From DASXPG01 sp035559335 (GTDB taxonomy: Bacteria; Gemmatimonadota; Gemmatimonadetes; Gemmatimonadales; JACORV01): 18,126 nt of DNA. The translations under genes were made by a program, and so were the position numbers. The notes under the pieces are model-generated. The model was not told the DNA's origin. It ran no database searches and worked only from the letters and a program-made list of their open reading frames with translations. Position 1 is the stretch's first letter. Each line of letters begins with the position of its first letter. Positions 14,276 to 18,126 of the stretch are shown here, one piece after another. The stretch lies in NCBI GenBank assembly GCA_035559335.1, contig DATMBH010000030.1:1-18126 (forward strand). Direction: 5' to 3'.

Positions 14276-15058
14276 ATGACGGCTACTCAGAAGTGCCCGA
14301 ACTGCGGCGCCCAGAGCGGCGGCAAGTTCTGCGCCGAATGCGGCAGCCCGCTTGGCGAACGTACCTGCCCGCACTGCGGGTCGAAGCTCTCCGGCAAGGC
14401 GAAGTTCTGTCCCGAGTGCGGCGGCGCGGTCATCCCTACGCTTCCGGGCGGCGCCAGGCCGCTCATGGCCGCTCCGGCCGACAAACTGCCGTGGATCATC
14501 GCCATAGTGGCAGTGCTCGCGCTGCTGACCACGCTGATCGTCATCGTGACGCGGGGCCGCGCGCCGGCTGCCGCAACGCAGGTGATACCCGGCATCGGGG
14601 ACCCCACCCGGGGCACCACTGACCTCACGCAGTTGAGTCCCCGCGAAGCGGCCGACCGGCTGTTCGATCGCGTAGCGCGCGCCAGCGAGGCGGGTGACAC
14701 CGCTCAGGTCAATTTCTTCGGACCGATGACCGTGCAGGCGTACGCCAATGTCACGCCGCTCGACGCGGATGCGCGGCTCCACCTGGGATTGGTTCAGCTG
14801 GCGATGGGCAACCACGCCGCTGCCGATGCGCAGGCCGACTCGATCGCACGCGAGTTCCGCAACCACTTGTTCGCCTCCCTGCTGCGAATTCGCGCCGCCG
14901 AGCAGCGGGGCGACGCGGCCGGCGCCCGCCGGCTGTACGGCTCGTATCTCCAAAGCTATGATGCCGAGCGGGCCCGGCGCCTGCCGGAGTACGACCAGCA
15001 CGACGCGATCTTAGTCGAGGCCCGCAACCAGGCCCGCACCCTGGCGGGCGGCAGCTGA
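14276..15058 (+). CDS. Double zinc-ribbon, single-pass membrane protein with TPR-like C-terminal domain
   Basis: The 260-aa protein has three parts. Residues 5-50 hold two zinc ribbons with Cys at 7, 10, 19, 22 and at 31, 34, 45, 48 (CPNCG, CAECG, CPHCG, CPECG). A single membrane helix spans about 71-93 (LPWIIAIVAVLALLTTLIVI). Residues 118-255 are alpha-helical with repeat-like spacing (ADARLHLGLVQLAMGNHAAA), resembling tetratricopeptide repeats. By the positive-inside rule the ribbons are cytoplasmic and the helical part periplasmic. No Shine-Dalgarno is clear before the ATG at 14276. The gene ends one base before mqnD, so they are probably co-transcribed. Partner and function unknown. Confidence 0.82.
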   Translation: MTATQKCPNCGAQSGGKFCAECGSPLGERTCPHCGSKLSGKAKFCPECGGAVIPTLPGGARPLMAAPADKLPWIIAIVAVLALLTTLIVIVTRGRAPAAATQVIPGIGDPTRGTTDLTQLSPREAADRLFDRVARASEAGDTAQVNFFGPMTVQAYANVTPLDADARLHLGLVQLAMGNHAAADAQADSIAREFRNHLFASLLRIRAAEQRGDAAGARRLYGSYLQSYDAERARRLPEYDQHDAILVEARNQARTLAGGS

Positions 15059-15059
15059 C

Positions 15060-15896
15060 GTGCCTGAAATCCGCGTCGCGCACAGCCCAGACTCGGACGA
15101 CGCGTTCATGTTCTACGCGCTCGCCGCCGGGAAGATAGACACCGGCGACCGGGTGTATGTTCACGAACTCGCCGACATCGAATCGCTCAATGCGCGCGCC
15201 CTGAAAGGTGAGCTCGAAGTCACCGCGGTCTCGATCCACGCCTACGCGTACCTTCATGAACGCTATGCGCTGCTGCCTCACGGCGCCTCGCTGGGCGACG
15301 GCTACGGCCCGCGGATAGTCGCGCCGGACCCGGTCAGCGATCCGTACTCGGCCCTGAATGACCGGGTGGTGGCGATTCCGGGCGAGCGCACCAGCGCCAC
15401 GCTCGCCCTCAAGCTATTCCGTCCCGACGTGCGCACCGTGGTCGTGCCGTTCGATGAGATTGAGGACCACGTGTTGGAGCGCCGGTCGGACGCGGGACTG
15501 TTGATTCACGAGGGCCAGCTCACCTACGCCGACCGCGGCCTGCACCTGTGGCTCGACCTGGGCGCGTGGTGGAAGCAGCGAACCGGCCTACCGCTGCCCC
15601 TGGGCGGCAACGTGGTTCGAAAGGACCTGGGGCCCGACCTGATAAGGGCCATCAGCCACGATCTGCGCGAGTCCATCGTGTATGCGCTTCGCCATCGCGC
15701 CCCGGCGCTGGCTCACGCGCAGCGGTACGCTCGCGGCATGAACGAGTCACGTACCGACACGTTCGTCGCGATGTACGTCAACGATTACACGGTGGACTAC
15801 GGTCCCACTGGCCGTGAGGCGGTGCAGCGATTCCTGGACGAGGGCGCGGCCTGTGGCCACATACCCGAGGTGAAGGCGGAATTCGTTGACGACTGA
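15060..15896 (+). CDS. mqnD: 1,4-dihydroxy-6-naphthoate synthase (futalosine pathway)
   Basis: The 278-aa cytoplasmic enzyme converts cyclic de-hypoxanthine futalosine to 1,4-dihydroxy-6-naphthoate in the futalosine route to menaquinone. It has a periplasmic-binding-protein-like fold. Motifs are AHSPDSDDAFMFYAL (7-21), ELEVTAVSIHAYAYL (51-65), GYGP (81-84), PGERTSATLALKLF (107-120), LLIHEGQLTY (147-156, H150 matching the histidine proposed to be catalytic) and GLPLPLGGN (176-184). The start is GTG at 15060, one base after the previous stop; the next gene overlaps its end by 11 bases. Length and motifs favour MqnD over its relative MqnA. No other menaquinone gene is in view. Confidence 0.92.
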   Translation: MPEIRVAHSPDSDDAFMFYALAAGKIDTGDRVYVHELADIESLNARALKGELEVTAVSIHAYAYLHERYALLPHGASLGDGYGPRIVAPDPVSDPYSALNDRVVAIPGERTSATLALKLFRPDVRTVVVPFDEIEDHVLERRSDAGLLIHEGQLTYADRGLHLWLDLGAWWKQRTGLPLPLGGNVVRKDLGPDLIRAISHDLRESIVYALRHRAPALAHAQRYARGMNESRTDTFVAMYVNDYTVDYGPTGREAVQRFLDEGAACGHIPEVKAEFVDD

Positions 15897-16590
15897 TCAG
15901 CCGCCCACGGCGACCCAGTCGCCCGCCCGTGCCCTCGTCGTCGAGGACGATCCGGCGCAGGCGCGGCTGGTGCAGACCCTGGTCCAGGCCTGCGGCCTGA
16001 CGGTTTCCGGGACCGTGGCCCGCGGCGAGGATGCGCTGCCGCAGCTGTCCCACGCCGATGTCGCGCTGTGCGATTACCAGCTGGCGGGCGCGCTCACCGG
16101 ACTCGACGTCCTGCGCGATGCCAAGGCCCGCATGCTCTCCGTTTCGGTGATCATCATGACGGCCCACGGCAGCGAGAAGGTCGCTTCTGAGGCCCTGCGG
16201 GCCGGGGCCGCCGACTACGTAATCAAGGACGCGAGCTTCACGGCGCTGCTCCCCGAGGTGCTGCGCCGCGTGCTCCACGTTCGCAGGGTCGAGGCGGCGC
16301 TCAGGGACGCTCAAGAACAACTGGTCCGCGCCGAGCGACGTGCGGCTATCGCGGAAGTGGCCGTGGCCATCTCGCACGAAGTGAACAACCCGCTCATGGC
16401 GCTGCGGACCCAACTCGAGCTGCTGCGGCTCGATGGTGGTTCGCTGCCCGATGCGGCCCGTAAGTCGCTGGACTCGGCGATCCAGCAGGTGGACCGCATC
16501 AGCACCGTGCTGCGCCGCGTCGCCGAGCACAACCGCGAGAGCACGACCTACGTGGGTAAGACGCGGATGCTCGACCTGGGCTCGCGTTAG
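15886..16590 (+). CDS. Receiver-HisKA protein lacking an ATPase domain
   Basis: The 234-aa cytoplasmic protein combines a two-component receiver (15-130) with a HisKA dimerisation segment (150-212). The receiver has acidic E20-D21-D22, phosphoacceptor D63 (LCDYQL), T92 and K114. HisKA has H164 in AISHEVNNPLMAL. No HATPase_c domain follows, so it cannot autophosphorylate by itself; it could act as a phosphotransfer protein or receive phosphate from a separate kinase. The C-terminus (TRMLDLGSR) is a short tail with no known domain. The start is TTG at 15886, overlapping the mqnD stop by 11 bases; no ATG or GTG is available. The 3' end faces the RND gene with a three-base gap. Confidence 0.82.
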   Translation: MTTDQPPTATQSPARALVVEDDPAQARLVQTLVQACGLTVSGTVARGEDALPQLSHADVALCDYQLAGALTGLDVLRDAKARMLSVSVIIMTAHGSEKVASEALRAGAADYVIKDASFTALLPEVLRRVLHVRRVEAALRDAQEQLVRAERRAAIAEVAVAISHEVNNPLMALRTQLELLRLDGGSLPDAARKSLDSAIQQVDRISTVLRRVAEHNRESTTYVGKTRMLDLGSR

Positions 16591-16593
16591 GTA

Positions 16594-18126
16594 TCAGTCC
16601 GCCGGCACCACTCCCGGTTGCGGCGCGCCGGCCGGCACCGGGTGCTCGCCCGTGCGGCGCCGCTCCTCCTCCGCCTCGATCTCCGGCTGCCGGAACCAGG
16701 CCGTCACGCGCGAACCGAAATCGTCGAAGTAGGTGTAGACCACCGGAACTACGACTAGGGTGAGCAGCGTCGAGGTGATCAGCCCGCCGATCACCGCACG
16801 CGCCATCGGAGCCCGGAATTCGCCGCCATCCCCGACTCCGAGCGCCGTGGGCAGCATGCCGAAGATCATGGCGAGCGTGGTCATCACGATCGGCCGCAGC
16901 CGCAACTCGCCAGCGTCGATCAGCGCCTCGCGACGCCCTTCGCCCCTGGCCCGGGCCTGGTTCACGAAGTCAATCAGCAGAATCGCGTTCTTCGACACCA
17001 GGCCCATCAGCATGATCAGGCCGATCATGCTCATGATATTGAAGGTGTCAGCGGTCAGCAGCAGCGCCGCCACCACTCCGATGATGGACAGCGGCAGCGA
17101 GAACATGATTGCCAGCGGCTGCAGGAACGATCCGAACTGGCTGGCCAGGATCAGGTATATGAACACCACCGCCAACACCAGCGATTCGATGATGTAGCCC
17201 ACGGTCTCGGCGAAGTCGGTGGCCTCGCCGCCGAAGCTCATCCGGTAGCCGGCCGGCAACTCCACGTCGGCGATGCGCGCCTGGATGTCAGCGGTCACTT
17301 CCGTGAGCGGACGACCCTGGTAGTTCCCCTCAACCCGCACCATGCGCTCCAGGCCCAGGCGCTTGATCTCCCCAGGCGCCGAGTCCATGCGGATCCGCGC
17401 CACCTGTCCCAGCCGCACCATCGCGGGGCTCTGGGTCGCCTGGTCGGCGTTGGCCGTCGCGATCGGCACCCGCGCGATGTCGGTCGCGCTGGCGCGGAAC
17501 TCCGGCGCCACCCTGACCACGATGTCGTGCTCGACACCGCTGCTGTCCTCGAACGTGCCAGCCTCGGCGCCGCTCAGCACGGTGCGCAACGTCGTGGCCA
17601 CCTGGCCCACCGACAGCCCCAAGTTCGCCGCCAGTTCGCGGTCCAGATCAACCACGAACTCGGGCTTTCGGTCCTCGAGCGAGGACTGCAGCTCAACGGC
17701 CCCGGGCACCTGGCGGGTCAGCTCCAACACCCGTTCGCTCAGGGACTGCAGCCGCGCCAGATCGGGACCCTGGATGTTGATCTGAAGCGGCAGCATCCCA
17801 CCGCCCATCGAGGGCGGCGACACTGTCGCGCTGGCGCCTTCCAGGGTGGCAAACCGCGCGCGCAGCTCCGACTCGAACTGCTGCTGGGTCAGATCGCGCT
17901 CGTGCTTCTCCCTCAGCTTCACGTAGATGTAGCCGCGGTTGATGTTCTGCTGCGCGTCGCCGCCGATGGCGAGGTACGTCCACGCCACCTCCGGTCGGTT
18001 GCGGATGTAGCTGTCGATGTCTTCGGCACGCGCTCTGGTGTAGGCGATCGAGGCCCCGACCGGGGTCTCGAACGTCACCGCGGTCTGTTCCTCGTCGGAG
18101 AGCGGCATGAACTGCCCGCCCACCCG
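16594..18126 (-). CDS. RND efflux transporter permease (HAE1/AcrB type), C-terminal part, 5' end beyond the window
   Basis: About 510 residues of the C-terminal half of an inner-membrane RND pump are visible; the gene continues past the right edge. The visible part begins in the second periplasmic porter loop (GGQFMPLSDEEQ), followed by the family sequence GYIYVKLREK and DRELAANLGLSVGQVATTLR. Membrane segments follow: VGYIIESLVLAVVFIYLILA, FSLPLSIIGVVAALL, the TM10 motif MGLVSKNAILLIDF, and the last TM pair ending VVVPVVYTYFDD. The Lys in VSKNAILL matches the AcrB proton-relay lysine. The Pro-rich tail (about 45 residues) is cytoplasmic. Membrane-fusion and outer-membrane partners are not in view. 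Substrate range cannot be predicted. Confidence 0.95.
   Translation of the reverse strand, partial: RVGGQFMPLSDEEQTAVTFETPVGASIAYTRARAEDIDSYIRNRPEVAWTYLAIGGDAQQNINRGYIYVKLREKHERDLTQQQFESELRARFATLEGASATVSPPSMGGGMLPLQINIQGPDLARLQSLSERVLELTRQVPGAVELQSSLEDRKPEFVVDLDRELAANLGLSVGQVATTLRTVLSGAEAGTFEDSSGVEHDIVVRVAPEFRASATDIARVPIATANADQATQSPAMVRLGQVARIRMDSAPGEIKRLGLERMVRVEGNYQGRPLTEVTADIQARIADVELPAGYRMSFGGEATDFAETVGYIIESLVLAVVFIYLILASQFGSFLQPLAIMFSLPLSIIGVVAALLLTADTFNIMSMIGLIMLMGLVSKNAILLIDFVNQARARGEGRREALIDAGELRLRPIVMTTLAMIFGMLPTALGVGDGGEFRAPMARAVIGGLITSTLLTLVVVPVVYTYFDDFGSRVTAWFRQPEIEAEEERRRTGEHPVPAGAPQPGVVPAD

Noticed and set aside
14081..15058. Upstream start at 14081 for the zinc-ribbon gene
   Set aside because: It would run antisense through the receptor signal peptide and N-terminal domain; the protein begins naturally at the ATG at 14276, just before the first zinc ribbon.

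Overview
The window is high-GC DNA with dense, mostly compact gene packing. Third codon positions are almost all G or C, and stop/start overlaps are common. The gene content suggests a Gram-negative didermic bacterium: a TonB-dependent receptor with a carboxypeptidase-regulatory domain, a DUF4249-type lipoprotein, an outer-membrane beta-barrel, an RND efflux pump, and a futalosine-pathway menaquinone gene (mqnD). Taken together this fits Gemmatimonadota best. That placement is an inference from gene content; no taxonomic marker gene is present.

Layout. 1-380 holds no gene I can defend. A tRNA-Cys(GCA) lies on the minus strand at 381-452. 634-3184 is a minus-strand run: exported acetamidase/formamidase-like protein, OsmC-family protein, CapA-like protein. 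A short plus-strand coding remnant (3249-3398) precedes a VOC-family gene with a lysine-rich tail (3428-3955). 3956-6702 is a tightly coupled minus-strand operon: M23 peptidase, outer-membrane beta-barrel, GNAT acetyltransferase, DinB-like protein. A divergent plus-strand GMC oxidoreductase fused to a gluconate-dehydrogenase-subunit-3-like domain follows (6738-8711). Its end lies in a G-rich dispersed repeat. An ECF-type sigma factor is translationally coupled to an O6-alkylguanine-DNA alkyltransferase (8809-9896), closed by a hairpin.

9907-14253 is a minus-strand run: TonB-dependent receptor, DUF4249-like lipoprotein, an RsbRD-N-like protein and a 91-aa unknown, three of the four junctions being short overlaps or small gaps. 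14276-16590 is a plus-strand run: zinc-ribbon membrane protein, mqnD, and a receiver-HisKA protein with no ATPase domain. The window ends inside the C-terminal half of an RND efflux permease on the minus strand (16594-18126).

Most genes are ordinary envelope, stress-response and respiratory-quinone functions. The points most worth a second look are the sigma/alkyltransferase coupling, the G-rich repeat that supplies C-terminal tails to two unrelated proteins, the DHp-only response regulator, the histone-like tail on the VOC protein, and the unattributed coding remnant at 3249-3398. I did not find convincing evidence of a wholly new multi-gene system.
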